Part shown: positions 1-8,164 of the stretch, piece after piece
Layout of the letters: each line of letters opens with the position of its first letter
Numbering within the stretch: position 1 is the stretch's first letter
Origin: Lachnospiraceae bacterium
GTDB taxonomy: Bacteria > Bacillota > Clostridia > Lachnospirales > Bianqueaceae
NCBI GenBank assembly: GCA_022794035.1
Contig: JAAWDX010000003.1
Coordinates: forward strand, 1 to 64,000
Length of the DNA stretch: 64,000 nt
Direction: 5' to 3'
Made by a program: the position numbers and the translations under genes
Notes under the pieces: generated by a model
Seen by the model: only the letters and a program-made list of their open reading frames with translations
The model's database searches: none
Told to the model about the DNA's origin: nothing

Positions 1-84
1 ATAGAGGGTATTTTTGAGCCGATTTCATAGAATACATAAAAACCAAGAAAACCCTTGCAGGCCGCTTAAACACTGGAAAAACAA

Positions 85-108
85 AAAACCGCCTATACAA
101 GCGGTTTT
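85..108 (-). terminator. Terminator after tRNA-Pro
   Basis: An 8-bp inverted repeat (AAAACCGC / GCGGTTTT) with an 8-nt loop lies just 3' of the tRNA-Pro gene on the minus strand and is followed there by a T-rich run. It fits a Rho-independent terminator. Confidence 0.8.
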
Positions 109-117
109 CATGAAAAA

Positions 118-191
118 TCGGAATGACAGGATTCGAACCTGCGGCCTCTGCGTCCCGAACGCAGCGCTCTACCAAGCTGAGCCACATTCCG
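118..191 (-). tRNA. tRNA-Pro (anticodon CGG)
   Basis: On the minus strand the 7-bp acceptor stem CGGAATG / CATTCCG closes a standard cloverleaf. The anticodon arm is CTGCG-TTCGGGA-CGCAG, giving anticodon CGG for proline codon CCG. The T-loop GTTCGAATC is present and the discriminator is A. CCA is not encoded, so it must be added after transcription. A consensus promoter lies upstream and a terminator downstream, so it is a stand-alone unit. Confidence 0.96.
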
Positions 192-211
192 ATTTGCCTT
201 TCAGCCTAATC

Positions 212-240
212 ATTATAGCCAAAGTTCGGGTGATTGTCAA
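212..240 (-). promoter_or_regulatory. Sigma-A promoter of tRNA-Pro
   Basis: Read on the minus strand: TTGACA (235-240) and TATAAT (212-217) with a 17-base spacer, both perfect consensus. The predicted start lies about 15-20 bases before the tRNA. Confidence 0.9.
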
Positions 241-316
241 GAGCTCCCATAAAAAAGTTTGCAAAACCTTGTAGGATTACGATACATGTGTTGTTTCCTT
301 GAATAGATCAAAACGA

Positions 317-583
317 TTATGCGCTCTTCTCTATTGCTTTAGCAATGGCTTTGTACAAGCCGTCCATAAAGACTTCCTTATCATTAGAACGAAAACGCAG
401 TATGTAAAGTGATAATGTTTCCGGACTGCAACAGCTTTTACCCGTTTCCAGTGAGTTATAAGCCTTATAGCTCATCTCCAGAATGGCCGCCATTTTCTCT
501 TGCGAAAGCCCTTCCTTACTCCTTGTTCTCAATAGCTCCACCCTAACATAATTTTTGTACGCCTCGCGAATTTTCTTCCTCAT
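317..583 (-). CDS. Small XRE-type HTH regulator
   Basis: An 88-residue protein, essentially one helix-turn-helix domain. Residues 20-60 (LRTRSKEGLSQEKMAAILEM and following) have the Cro/CI pattern in which 'LSQEKMAAIL' is the first helix and 'SYKAYNSLETGK' the recognition helix. It is expected to bind DNA as a dimer, but no target is known. The start has a strong ribosome site (AAGGAGGAA) 8 bases upstream on the minus strand. It is a single gene. The inverted repeat at 645-660, just upstream, is a candidate operator for autoregulation. Family call is firm; function is open. Confidence 0.82.
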   Translation of the reverse strand: MRKKIREAYKNYVRVELLRTRSKEGLSQEKMAAILEMSYKAYNSLETGKSCCSPETLSLYILRFRSNDKEVFMDGLYKAIAKAIEKSA

Positions 584-644
584 GATAAATTCCTCCTTCT
601 ATAAAAATTTATCATCATTGTACAAAGATTATGAGGTATACGCC

Positions 645-660
645 ATGAAGTACGCTTCAT
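645..660. promoter_or_regulatory. Inverted repeat upstream of the HTH gene, possible operator
   Basis: ATGAAG-4-CTTCAT, a perfect 6-bp inverted repeat about 60 bp upstream of the HTH gene start. Position and symmetry fit an operator for a dimeric HTH protein. This is inferred from location only. Confidence 0.35.
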
Positions 661-719
661 AAAATAGATTCGCCGTATTTTAGTGCTGTCCCCTCCGGCC
701 TATAGTGGTAGTTATGATC

Positions 720-975
720 AGAAATATAAAAAAATTTTACGTACAATAGATGTTAAAAGTACGTTAGCCATGGTTAGATGCGTTCGATATAACGGATCAT
801 TTGCGCCAATAAGCACGTTGCCAATGCTTAAATATAGAAAATCCAACGGGTAAAATGAAAAAAATAATACGTTATATCACCTGATCCAGCGGTAACACAA
901 CGTACCTATTTTCCCAAGTCACCCGTTAAAAGGATACGATTTCAAATCGGCAACGGATCATTTGACCATCTGCCC
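720..975. repeat. CGTTA/TAACG word-cluster region (copy 1)
   Basis: This gene-free stretch holds many copies of the words ACGTTA, CCGTTA, AACGT and AACGG at irregular spacing. Several form inverted pairs: ACGTAC with GTACGT at 739-764, ACGTT with AACGT around 868-905, and CCGTT with AACGG around 924-958, the last enclosing a CGATTT/AAATCG hairpin. The same words occur at 23800-24077 and 52840-53030. Function is unknown. An 11-C homopolymer follows at 973-983. The remainder of the 584-1238 gap contains the promoter at 1075 and nothing else I recognise. Confidence 0.6.
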
Positions 976-1074
976 CCCCCCCCTCCTCCTTTTGATCATT
1001 TCGCTTGAAAGTCAAAGCAAAAGCCTGTCGTCCGTATTCATTACCTTCTGCTCAAAGGAGCAGCAGCACGCAAT

Positions 1075-1103
1075 TTGACAATCCGCAGACACCTTGTTAT
1101 AAT
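1075..1103 (+). promoter_or_regulatory. Sigma-A promoter for the VanZ-like/ppaC unit
   Basis: TTGACA (1075-1080) and TATAAT (1098-1103), both perfect, with a 17-base spacer. The predicted leader to the first gene is about 130-190 bases. Confidence 0.88.
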
Positions 1104-1238
1104 AAATAAAAGAGCTGCCGATCATGAGCTTGAAAATATTTAAGTGGAGCGATCGCTTTATTTTCAGGCATAGGCGGTTGTTTTTTTATATTCAATAAAG
1201 CAGCGCAGATTCAATGGTTAGTAAGCCCGCGCATACAT

Positions 1239-1844
1239 ATGCGGATATTTTATATACTATCAGTAGCATCCGCACCATATCAGAAACGGAGAATCAACTT
1301 GGACTGGATTGAAATTTTAGGCTATCATTTAGAAAATCTGTCAGCAGCCGAGGTGCTGTTGGGCCTCTTTCTCGCCGCCGTGCTTGCCGCTTATCTCACA
1401 AAGCGCTGCCAAAAAGGCATGCTCCAGAGCAGGCAGGCCCTGTGCATTTGGGCGAGCTTCGTCTATATTTACATGGTCTATCTGATCACCATATTTTCGC
1501 GCAGTCCGCGCAGCGAGGCCGAGTACATGCTCACCCCCTTTTGGTCCTACGCCTTCATCATCCAATATGAAAACGAGGCCGTCCTGCAGGAGAATATCCT
1601 CAACTTCTTGCTGTTCATGCCAGTCGGCGTACTGCTGCAAGAGGCATTTCGCACCCGCAAGGCGGGAAAATGGATCACGCTTGGCGCCCTGGCGCTGTCA
1701 ATCTCCATCGAAGTATTGCAGCTGCTGTTAAAACGCGGGCTCTTTGAATGGGACGACATGTTTCATAACGCGCTGGGCGCGTACATCAGCTGCCGAATCT
1801 GGTACGCGCTTCGGCGTAGAACATGGGAAAGGAAATCAGCATGA
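1239..1844 (+). CDS. VanZ-like membrane protein
   Basis: A 201-residue integral membrane protein with about four or five hydrophobic segments (about residues 35-55, 70-92, 118-136, 144-163, 175-192). The segment 'NILNFLLFMPVGVLL' and the later 'SISIEVLQLL...WDDMFHNALGAYI' match the VanZ-like family (in enterococci VanZ gives low-level teicoplanin resistance; most members have unknown roles). The ATG at 1239 has no clear ribosome site. A TTG at 1299 preceded by CGGAGA is a plausible true start and would remove 20 residues. The stop overlaps the ppaC start as ATGA, so the two are translationally coupled. Confidence 0.78.
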   Translation: MRIFYILSVASAPYQKRRINLDWIEILGYHLENLSAAEVLLGLFLAAVLAAYLTKRCQKGMLQSRQALCIWASFVYIYMVYLITIFSRSPRSEAEYMLTPFWSYAFIIQYENEAVLQENILNFLLFMPVGVLLQEAFRTRKAGKWITLGALALSISIEVLQLLLKRGLFEWDDMFHNALGAYISCRIWYALRRRTWERKSA

Positions 1845-3490
1845 AAAAAGACATTTATATATTGGGGCACCGCAATCCAGACACCGATTCGATCTGCTCC
1901 GCCATTGCCTATGCAGAATTAAAGAATAAAGAAAATGACGGAAGCCGCTACATTGCGGCCCGTGCTGGCCAGATAGGGCCGGAGACAGCTTATGTGCTCA
2001 AGCGCTTTGGCGTGCGTCAGCCGGTCTATGTGAATAACATCGGAACGCGCGTACGCGATATGGAGATCCGCAAGGTGCCGAGCATCGCGAGAACGCTTTC
2101 GCTGAAAAAGGCTTGGAACCTGATGGCAGAGCTCGGAGCCGTTACGCTGCCGATCACCGATGAAGAGAATGTGCTGCAGGGGCTGATTACCATCAACGAT
2201 ATCGCGCTGTCCTACATGGAGGAGCAGGACGGCAACATTTTGGCAAAGGCCAGAACCTCCTATCAGAATATTTTAGAGACGCTGGAAGCAGAGATGGTGG
2301 TCGGTGACACAGGCGCAGTGTTTGACAAGGGAAATGTGCTCATTTCAGCGGCCAATCCGGATGTGATGGAGGATTATATCAAAAAGCATGATATGGTCAT
2401 TACCGGAAACCGCTATGATTCACAGCTTTCCGCGATTGAGTCAGGCGCTGGCTGCATCATCGTGTGTCTGGGGGCGACAGTGTCCAAAACCATCCGCAAG
2501 CTGGCGGCGGACAGGCAGTGCAGCGTAATTGTAACGCCGTTTGATACATACCGCGTTGCGCGGCAGATCAATCAGAGTATGCCGGTGGAGGCATTTATGA
2601 AGTCCGAAGATTTGGTGCTGTTTCATCCGGGGGATTATACGGATGAGATTAAAGACGCGATGCAAAACACGCGTATCCGTGATTTTCCGGTGGTGGATAA
2701 GGCCGGGCACTATATCGGCATGATCTCACGCCGCAACCTGCTGGGAATCCGCAAGCGATCGGTCATTTTAGTCGATCATAACGAACGCAGCCAGGCGGTA
2801 GAGAATATTGAAAATGCAGAGATTTTGGAGATCATCGATCATCACCGCATCGGATCGCTGGAGACGATGGAGCCGGTTTATTTTCGCAACGAGCCCGTGG
2901 GCTGTACGGCCACCATTGTTTATGAAATGTACTGCGAAAAGGGGCAAACGGTATCGCCGCAGATTGCCGGGCTTTTGTGCAGCGCCATCCTGTCCGATAC
3001 GCTGGTATTTCGCTCGCCCACCTGCACGCTGGCAGACCGAAGGGCGGCGAAGGAGCTGGCAGAGATTGCCGGCATCGACTGTCAGCAGTTTGGCATCGAG
3101 ATATTTACAGCCGGCAGTAATCTGAAGGATAAAACGCCGGAAGAAATCCTCTATCAGGATTACAAGAAATTTGAATTCGGCGACGTCACCTTTGGCGTGG
3201 GGCAGATTAACAGCATGAGCGGCGAGGAGCTTGCCCGCATCGAGCAGCGCCTGCTGCCATATCTGGAAAAGCACTGCCGCGAGCATGGGATGAGCATGAT
3301 GTTCTTTATGCTGACCAACATCATAGAAGAGAGCACGACGCTCATGTGCTTTGGCAGCGGGGCAAGGGAGCTCGCAGCAGAGGCTTTCGGCCTGCGGCCG
3401 GAAAAGGACAGCCTCGTTCTCGCGGGTATTGTATCCCGCAAAAAGCAGCTGATTCCGGCATTTATCGAAGTCATCAACAAAGAGACTTGA
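1841..3490 (+). CDS. ppaC: Mn-dependent inorganic pyrophosphatase with CBS and DRTGG domains
   Basis: A 549-residue family II pyrophosphatase hydrolysing PPi to phosphate in the cytoplasm. The DHH domain is split by a regulatory insert: 'LGHRNPDTDSICSAIAYAEL' at the N-terminus carries metal ligands, two CBS segments and a DRTGG-like domain occupy roughly residues 65-300, and 'VDHNERSQAV' then 'EIIDHHRIGS' (the DHH motif) follow. The C-terminal DHHA2 part includes 'SRKKQLIPAFIE'. CBS-containing members are regulated by adenine nucleotides. Start chosen at 1841 because GGGAAAGGA lies 8 bases upstream and the ATG overlaps the previous stop. Confidence 0.93.
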   Translation: MKKDIYILGHRNPDTDSICSAIAYAELKNKENDGSRYIAARAGQIGPETAYVLKRFGVRQPVYVNNIGTRVRDMEIRKVPSIARTLSLKKAWNLMAELGAVTLPITDEENVLQGLITINDIALSYMEEQDGNILAKARTSYQNILETLEAEMVVGDTGAVFDKGNVLISAANPDVMEDYIKKHDMVITGNRYDSQLSAIESGAGCIIVCLGATVSKTIRKLAADRQCSVIVTPFDTYRVARQINQSMPVEAFMKSEDLVLFHPGDYTDEIKDAMQNTRIRDFPVVDKAGHYIGMISRRNLLGIRKRSVILVDHNERSQAVENIENAEILEIIDHHRIGSLETMEPVYFRNEPVGCTATIVYEMYCEKGQTVSPQIAGLLCSAILSDTLVFRSPTCTLADRRAAKELAEIAGIDCQQFGIEIFTAGSNLKDKTPEEILYQDYKKFEFGDVTFGVGQINSMSGEELARIEQRLLPYLEKHCREHGMSMMFFMLTNIIEESTTLMCFGSGARELAAEAFGLRPEKDSLVLAGIVSRKKQLIPAFIEVINKET

Positions 3491-3515
3491 CACAGCGGAG
3501 ATAAAATAGTAAAAT
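3487..3515 (+). promoter_or_regulatory. Promoter of the metG T-box transcript
   Basis: TTGACA (3487-3492), 17-base spacer, TAAAAT (3510-3515). The -35 box overlaps the ppaC stop codon, so the metG unit starts directly at the end of ppaC. Confidence 0.85.
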
Positions 3516-3527
3516 CGCATATATTAT

Positions 3528-3836
3528 AGAAGAAAAGGCAAAGAAGAGAAGAGTACGTCCATGCAGGAAGCGGCAGAGAGTCCCGGCAGCTGAAAAGGGA
3601 TGCGGAAGGCAGGGCGGAACATGGCCTCGGAGCTGCGCACCGACCCGCCCATGTAGGCGGCAGGCTGCGACGGGTACGCCCGTAAGCGCGTGTGGATATA
3701 ACGGCTTAATAAATTAAAGTTTAGCCCTGTATCCAATGAGGCTTTTAGGCGCACCTCGGTGCGGCTGAGAGCAAATTAAGGTGGTACCACGAGCGGCGCT
3801 CTCGTCCTTAGTAGGATGGAGCGCCTTATTTATTTT
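3528..3836 (+). promoter_or_regulatory. T-box leader of metG (specifier probably AUG)
   Basis: A roughly 300-nt leader ending in a terminator. The T-box sequence 'AAGGTGGTACCACG' at 3779-3792 matches the conserved segment that binds the uncharged tRNA acceptor end. Next comes a terminator hairpin with arms GGCGCT and AGCGCC (3795-3825) and a T-rich tail before the metG ribosome site. A candidate specifier codon ATG lies at 3600-3602 in the Stem I region ('GAAAAGGGATGCGGAAGG'). The expected behaviour is that uncharged tRNA-Met stabilises the antiterminator and turns metG on. The specifier assignment is inferred. Confidence 0.88.
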
Positions 3837-3851
3837 GAGGAGGAATGTCAC

Positions 3852-5825
3852 ATGTGTGAAAGCTGTAACAAAAAAGGAAAGTATTATATGACCACGGCCA
3901 TTGCCTATACGTCGCGCAAGCCGCATATCGGCAATACCTACGAGGTGGTGCTGGCTGATGCCATCGCGCGCTACCGCCGCCTGCAGGGCTATGACGTATT
4001 TTTCATGACCGGCACCGACGAGCATGGGCAGAAGATTCAGGAAAATGCAGAGCAAAACGGCGTTACGCCCAAGGCCTATGTGGACAAGGTGGCCGGCGAG
4101 ATCAAGGACATCTGGGATATGATGAATGCAAGCTATGACAAATTCATCCGCACGACGGACCCGGATCATGAGAAGGCCGTACAGAAGATTTTCAAAAAGC
4201 TCTATGAGCAGGGCGACATCTACAAGGGCTATTATGAGGGCTGGTACTGCGTGCCCTGTGAATCCTTCTTCACGGAGACGCAGCTGGTGGACGGCAAATG
4301 CCCCGACTGTGGCCGCGAGGTGAAAAAGACAAAGGAAGAAGCCTATTTCTTCAAAATGAGCAAATATCAGGACCGCCTGATGCAGTATATCGAGGAGCAC
4401 CCCGAATTTATCCAGCCGGAGTCGCGCAAAAAGGAAATGGTCAATAACTTCCTAAAGCCGGGACTGCAGGATCTGTGCGTATCGCGCACCTCCTTCAGCT
4501 GGGGCATTCCGGTTGATTTCGATCCGGGGCATGTGGTCTATGTATGGATGGACGCGCTCAACAACTACATCACCGGCATCGGCTATGACCCCGAAAATCC
4601 AAGCGAGCAATACAAAAAATACTGGCCGGCCGATCTGCATCTCATCGGCAAGGACATTCTGCGGTTCCACACGATCTATTGGCCGATCTTCCTGATGGCC
4701 ATGGGCGAGCCGCTGCCCAAGCAGATCTTCGGCCATCCGTGGCTGCTGTTCGGCGAGATGAAGATGAGCAAATCGCTCGGCAACGTGATTTATGCCGACG
4801 AGCTGGTTAAACGCTTCGGCGTAGATGGCGTGCGCTACTATGTGCTGCGCGAAATGCCCTTTGCCAGCGACGGCAGCATCACCTATGAAAGCATCATCGC
4901 CCGCTACAACGCCGATCTTGCGAATACTATTGGTAATCTGGTCAACCGCACCATCGCCATGGGCAAAAAATATTTTGGCGGCATCGTGCAGGCGCAGGGC
5001 GCCAAAGAGGCGCTGGATACTGATCTGATCGATACGGCCCTGCAGGCAGTCAAAAACGTAGAGGAAAAGATGGCAGAGCTGCGAGTGGCTGACGCCCTGG
5101 AGGAAATTGTTAATCTGGCGCGCCGCAGCAATAAATATATCGATGAAACCGCGCCCTGGGCGCTGGCCAAGGATGAGGCGCAGAAGGAGCGTCTGGGCAG
5201 CGTGCTGTATAACCTGCTGGAGAGCATCCGCTATATCGGTGTGCTTCTGAAAAGCTTTTTGCCGGAAACAGGCGAGGGCATTTTAAATCAGCTGGGCGTG
5301 AAGGAAGCGGGACGCAGTCTGGAGTCCTTAGAAAGCTTCGGATTCCTGCAGGCCGGAGAGGAGACCAATGATCCGTCTCCCCTGTTTGCGCGCATCGATG
5401 AAGCCAAAATGCTGGCTGAGATTGCCGCTGAGCGGGCAGAGCAGGAGGCAAAGGCTGCGCCTAAGAAGGAGGAGCCAGCGCCGGAAGAAGAAGCCAAGGC
5501 AGAGATCACGATTGATGATTTTGACAAGGTAGAGCTTAAGATCGGTGAGGTACTGGAGTGTAAGCCGGTGGAAGGCGCCAAAAAGCTCTTGGTATCGCAG
5601 ATTAAAATCGGGGATGAAGTGCGGCAGATCGTATCCGGTATCGCCAAATATTATAAGCCGGAGGAAATGGTTGGCAAAAAGGTTGTGGTTGTCACCAACC
5701 TGAAACCCGTGAAGCTGCGCGGCGTGCTGTCACAGGGCATGATCCTGTGTGCCGACGACGGCGAGGGCGGCTTCTGCGTGCTGCGTCCGGAGAAGGATGT
5801 GCCCAGCGGCAGTACGGTAAGCTAA
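3852..5825 (+). CDS. metG: Methionyl-tRNA synthetase
   Basis: A 657-residue class I aminoacyl-tRNA synthetase that charges tRNA-Met and feeds initiation and elongation. It has the HIGH-type motif 'HIGN' at residues 25-28, 'KMSKS' near 304-308, and a CxxC...CxxC zinc knuckle near residues 132-155 ('CVPC', 'CPDC'). The C-terminal roughly 105 residues ('FDKVELKIGEVLECKPVEGA') form the EMAP-type tRNA-binding domain, joined by a Glu/Ala/Lys-rich linker. An in-frame ATG at 3816 lies inside the T-box terminator. The ATG at 3852, 7 bases after GAGGAGGA, is the start. It adds a short Cys-containing N-terminal tail (MCESC). First gene of a run with tatD and rsmA. Confidence 0.97.
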   Translation: MCESCNKKGKYYMTTAIAYTSRKPHIGNTYEVVLADAIARYRRLQGYDVFFMTGTDEHGQKIQENAEQNGVTPKAYVDKVAGEIKDIWDMMNASYDKFIRTTDPDHEKAVQKIFKKLYEQGDIYKGYYEGWYCVPCESFFTETQLVDGKCPDCGREVKKTKEEAYFFKMSKYQDRLMQYIEEHPEFIQPESRKKEMVNNFLKPGLQDLCVSRTSFSWGIPVDFDPGHVVYVWMDALNNYITGIGYDPENPSEQYKKYWPADLHLIGKDILRFHTIYWPIFLMAMGEPLPKQIFGHPWLLFGEMKMSKSLGNVIYADELVKRFGVDGVRYYVLREMPFASDGSITYESIIARYNADLANTIGNLVNRTIAMGKKYFGGIVQAQGAKEALDTDLIDTALQAVKNVEEKMAELRVADALEEIVNLARRSNKYIDETAPWALAKDEAQKERLGSVLYNLLESIRYIGVLLKSFLPETGEGILNQLGVKEAGRSLESLESFGFLQAGEETNDPSPLFARIDEAKMLAEIAAERAEQEAKAAPKKEEPAPEEEAKAEITIDDFDKVELKIGEVLECKPVEGAKKLLVSQIKIGDEVRQIVSGIAKYYKPEEMVGKKVVVVTNLKPVKLRGVLSQGMILCADDGEGGFCVLRPEKDVPSGSTVS

Positions 5826-5838
5826 AAGGAGAAAAACG

Positions 5839-6612
5839 ATGTATTTTGATACGCATGCACATTACGATCATGAGAAGTTTAAAAAGGATCAGGCCGAGCT
5901 TTTCAGCGCGCTGCGCGCTGCCGGTGTGGAAGCCGTTGTCAACTGCGCCAGCGATCTTAAAAGCTGCGCGGCCACGCTCAAGCTCACGGAGCAGTATGAT
6001 TTTATATTCGGCGCTGTGGGCGTGCATCCGCATGAGGTAGAAAAGCTGGATGAAGACGCCGTGTATCAGCTGTATAACTATGCGTGCCGCTCCGAAAAGA
6101 TCGTAGCGATCGGCGAGATCGGGCTGGACTACCACTATGAATTCGCGCCGCGCGAGCTGCAGAAGGACTGGTTTGTGGAGCAGATCGAGCTGGCCAAGGA
6201 GGTAGAGCTGCCCATCGTCGTGCATAGCCGCGATGCGGCCAAGGATACCTATGATATCATGGAGGCTGCGGATGCCGGCGAGGTTGGCGGCGTGGTGCAC
6301 TGCTTTGCCGGCAGTCTGGAGATGGCCAAGGCCTATGTAGAGATGGGCTTTTATCTGGGCATCGGTGGCATGCTGACCTTTCCGGATGTGAAAAAGATTC
6401 TGCGCGTAGTGGAAGAGATTCCGCTGGAGCATCTGCTGCTGGAGACGGATGCACCGTATCTGGCGCCGGTGCCGAACCGCGGGAAGCGCAATGATTCACG
6501 TAACCTAACCTATGTGGCCGAAAAGGTGGCGGAGCTAAAGGGGATCACTCCCGAAGAGGTGGCGCGCGTGACGCGCGAAAACGCTTGCCGTCTGTTTCAG
6601 GTGGAGCTATAG
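5839..6612 (+). CDS. tatD: TatD family metal-dependent DNase
   Basis: A 257-residue TIM-barrel hydrolase; TatD proteins are Mg-dependent 3'-5' exonucleases linked to DNA repair and degradation. It has the N-terminal HxH ('DTHAHYDH'), the Glu of 'EIGLDYHYEF', His of 'IVVHSRDA', His of 'VVHCFAGS' and the Asp of 'LLETDAPYLAPVPNRGKRN'. All metal-binding positions appear intact. Ribosome site AAAGGAGA lies 8 bases before the ATG, and the gene is 13 bases after metG. In Bacillus rnmV sits between this gene and rsmA; here rsmA follows after 3 bases. Confidence 0.94.
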   Translation: MYFDTHAHYDHEKFKKDQAELFSALRAAGVEAVVNCASDLKSCAATLKLTEQYDFIFGAVGVHPHEVEKLDEDAVYQLYNYACRSEKIVAIGEIGLDYHYEFAPRELQKDWFVEQIELAKEVELPIVVHSRDAAKDTYDIMEAADAGEVGGVVHCFAGSLEMAKAYVEMGFYLGIGGMLTFPDVKKILRVVEEIPLEHLLLETDAPYLAPVPNRGKRNDSRNLTYVAEKVAELKGITPEEVARVTRENACRLFQVEL

Positions 6613-6615
6613 CAT

Positions 6616-7497
6616 ATGACCGATAAGCAAAATTTAATTGCAGCACCGCAAAATACGATCGCGGTGCTGCAAAAATATGATTTTCAGTTTAAAAAGCAAT
6701 TTGGGCAAAACTTTCTGGTGGACCTGCATGTGCTGGATAAAATCCTTCGTGCGGCCGAGATTGGCCCCGAGGATGTGTGTCTGGAGATCGGTCCGGGGAT
6801 CGGCAGCCTGACGCAGGCCATGGCCGAAGCCGCCCGGCAGGTGATTGCCGTAGAGATCGACAGACGGCTCATTCCGGTGCTGCAGGAGAATCTGGCGGCC
6901 TATGATAATATTGAGTTGGTGAATGCCGATTTTATGGAGCTGGATCTGCCTGCCTTCCTGCGGGAGCGCGGCATCACGCAGCCGCTCAAGGTAGTTGCCA
7001 ACCTGCCGTATTATATCACAACGCCGATTATCATGGGGCTGTTTGAAAGTGGCATACCGCTGAGCAGCATTACGGTGATGGTGCAGGAGGAGGTAGCCAG
7101 ACGCATGCAGGCCGGACCGGGCTCTAAGGATTACGGCGCGCTTTCTCTGGCCGTTCAGTATTACGCGGAGCCGTATATCGCCGCCTATGTGCCGAAAAAC
7201 TGCTTCATCCCGCGGCCAGGGGTAGGATCAGCCGTGATCCGCCTTGCAAGAAGGCCGGAGCCGCCGGTGCAGGCCGATGATCCGCAGCTTTTGTTTGCGC
7301 TCATCAAGGCAGCGTTTGGCCAGCGGAGAAAAACGCTGGTCAACAGCGTAAGCGGAAGCCCAGAATTGAACGTGCCCAAGGAAGCGGTGCTGGCAGCCCT
7401 GCAGCAGACAGGAATTTCAGAAAAAATCAGAGGAGAGGCGCTGACACTGCCAGAATTTGCAGCGCTGGCCAATGCGCTGGGAAAGACGGGGAATTAA
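6616..7497 (+). CDS. rsmA: 16S rRNA dimethyladenosine transferase
   Basis: A 293-residue KsgA/RsmA enzyme that dimethylates two adjacent adenosines in the 3'-terminal helix of 16S rRNA during small-subunit assembly. It has 'FGQNFL' at the N-terminus, the SAM-binding 'LEIGPGIGSLT' near residue 58, 'VEIDRRL', and the catalytic 'NLPYYI' near residue 130. The C-terminal segment 'FGQRRKTLVNS' is also typical. It begins 3 bases after the tatD stop and is probably translated from the same message. Normal length, no damage seen. Confidence 0.96.
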   Translation: MTDKQNLIAAPQNTIAVLQKYDFQFKKQFGQNFLVDLHVLDKILRAAEIGPEDVCLEIGPGIGSLTQAMAEAARQVIAVEIDRRLIPVLQENLAAYDNIELVNADFMELDLPAFLRERGITQPLKVVANLPYYITTPIIMGLFESGIPLSSITVMVQEEVARRMQAGPGSKDYGALSLAVQYYAEPYIAAYVPKNCFIPRPGVGSAVIRLARRPEPPVQADDPQLLFALIKAAFGQRRKTLVNSVSGSPELNVPKEAVLAALQQTGISEKIRGEALTLPEFAALANALGKTGN

Positions 7498-7500
7498 AAG

Positions 7501-8118
7501 ATGACGCAGCATTATTATTCAAAGGAGCCGGTGAGCGCCTCCCATATCCGCCATATTGAATATGAAATTGCCTATCAGGGGAGGCCGCTGCAGTTTCACT
7601 TTGAAACGGACAGCGGTGTGTTTTCGACGAGCCGGGTGGATCATGGAACCGATATTTTATTGCGCGCCATCGCCAAGGAATGGCAGGACCTTAAAGAGCC
7701 GCCGAAGCATGTGCTGGACATCGGCTGCGGCTACGGCCCCATCGGGATTACGCTCGGGCATTTTTTCCCGGCCGCGTCCGTCTGTATGCTGGATGTGAAC
7801 GAGAGGGCGATGGCGCTGGCCAGAGCCAATGCGCAAAAGGCCGGGCTGGCACAGTTTACGGTGGACACCGTAGAGCATTTTCCGCAGCAAGCCTTTGACC
7901 TGATTGTGACCAATCCCCCCATCAGGGCGGGAAAGGCCGTGGTATACGGCATCTTTGCAAAGGCACAGGAGCATCTTGCGCCCGGCGGCGCCTTTTATGC
8001 AGTCATCCGCAAAAATCAGGGCGGCCCCAGCGCAGTCAAAGAGCTCACGCGTCTGTTTGGAGAATGCCAGATCATCGAACGGCAATCGGGATTTCACATA
8101 TTAAAATGCATAAAATGA
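7501..8118 (+). CDS. RsmC/YbxB-like class I methyltransferase
   Basis: A 205-residue SAM-dependent methyltransferase of the small-domain (MTS) group. The SAM motif 'VLDIGCGYGPIGI' is near residues 70-82, 'LDVNERAMALARANAQ' follows, and 'VTNPPIRAG' (NPPY-type motif near residue 138) suggests methylation of a base amino group, as in the 16S/23S guanine N2 methylases RsmC and RlmG. B. subtilis YbxB is the closest named type. Directly follows rsmA by 3 bases, so an rRNA-modification role is likely. The exact nucleotide cannot be told. Confidence 0.84.
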   Translation: MTQHYYSKEPVSASHIRHIEYEIAYQGRPLQFHFETDSGVFSTSRVDHGTDILLRAIAKEWQDLKEPPKHVLDIGCGYGPIGITLGHFFPAASVCMLDVNERAMALARANAQKAGLAQFTVDTVEHFPQQAFDLIVTNPPIRAGKAVVYGIFAKAQEHLAPGGAFYAVIRKNQGGPSAVKELTRLFGECQIIERQSGFHILKCIK

Positions 8119-8164
8119 GATGCCTTCTCATAAGATGGACTATCAACATCTTAGGAGGAAGCAT

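Noticed and set aside
14..274. An 86-codon plus-strand frame over the tRNA-Pro
   Set aside because: It crosses the tRNA gene and its terminator, so it is not coding.
973..983. An 11-C homopolymer considered as a phase-variation tract
   Set aside because: It lies in non-coding DNA with no promoter across it; could also be an assembly length error.
1124..1198. A 24-codon frame in the leader of the VanZ-like gene
   Set aside because: No ribosome site; composition like untranslated leader.
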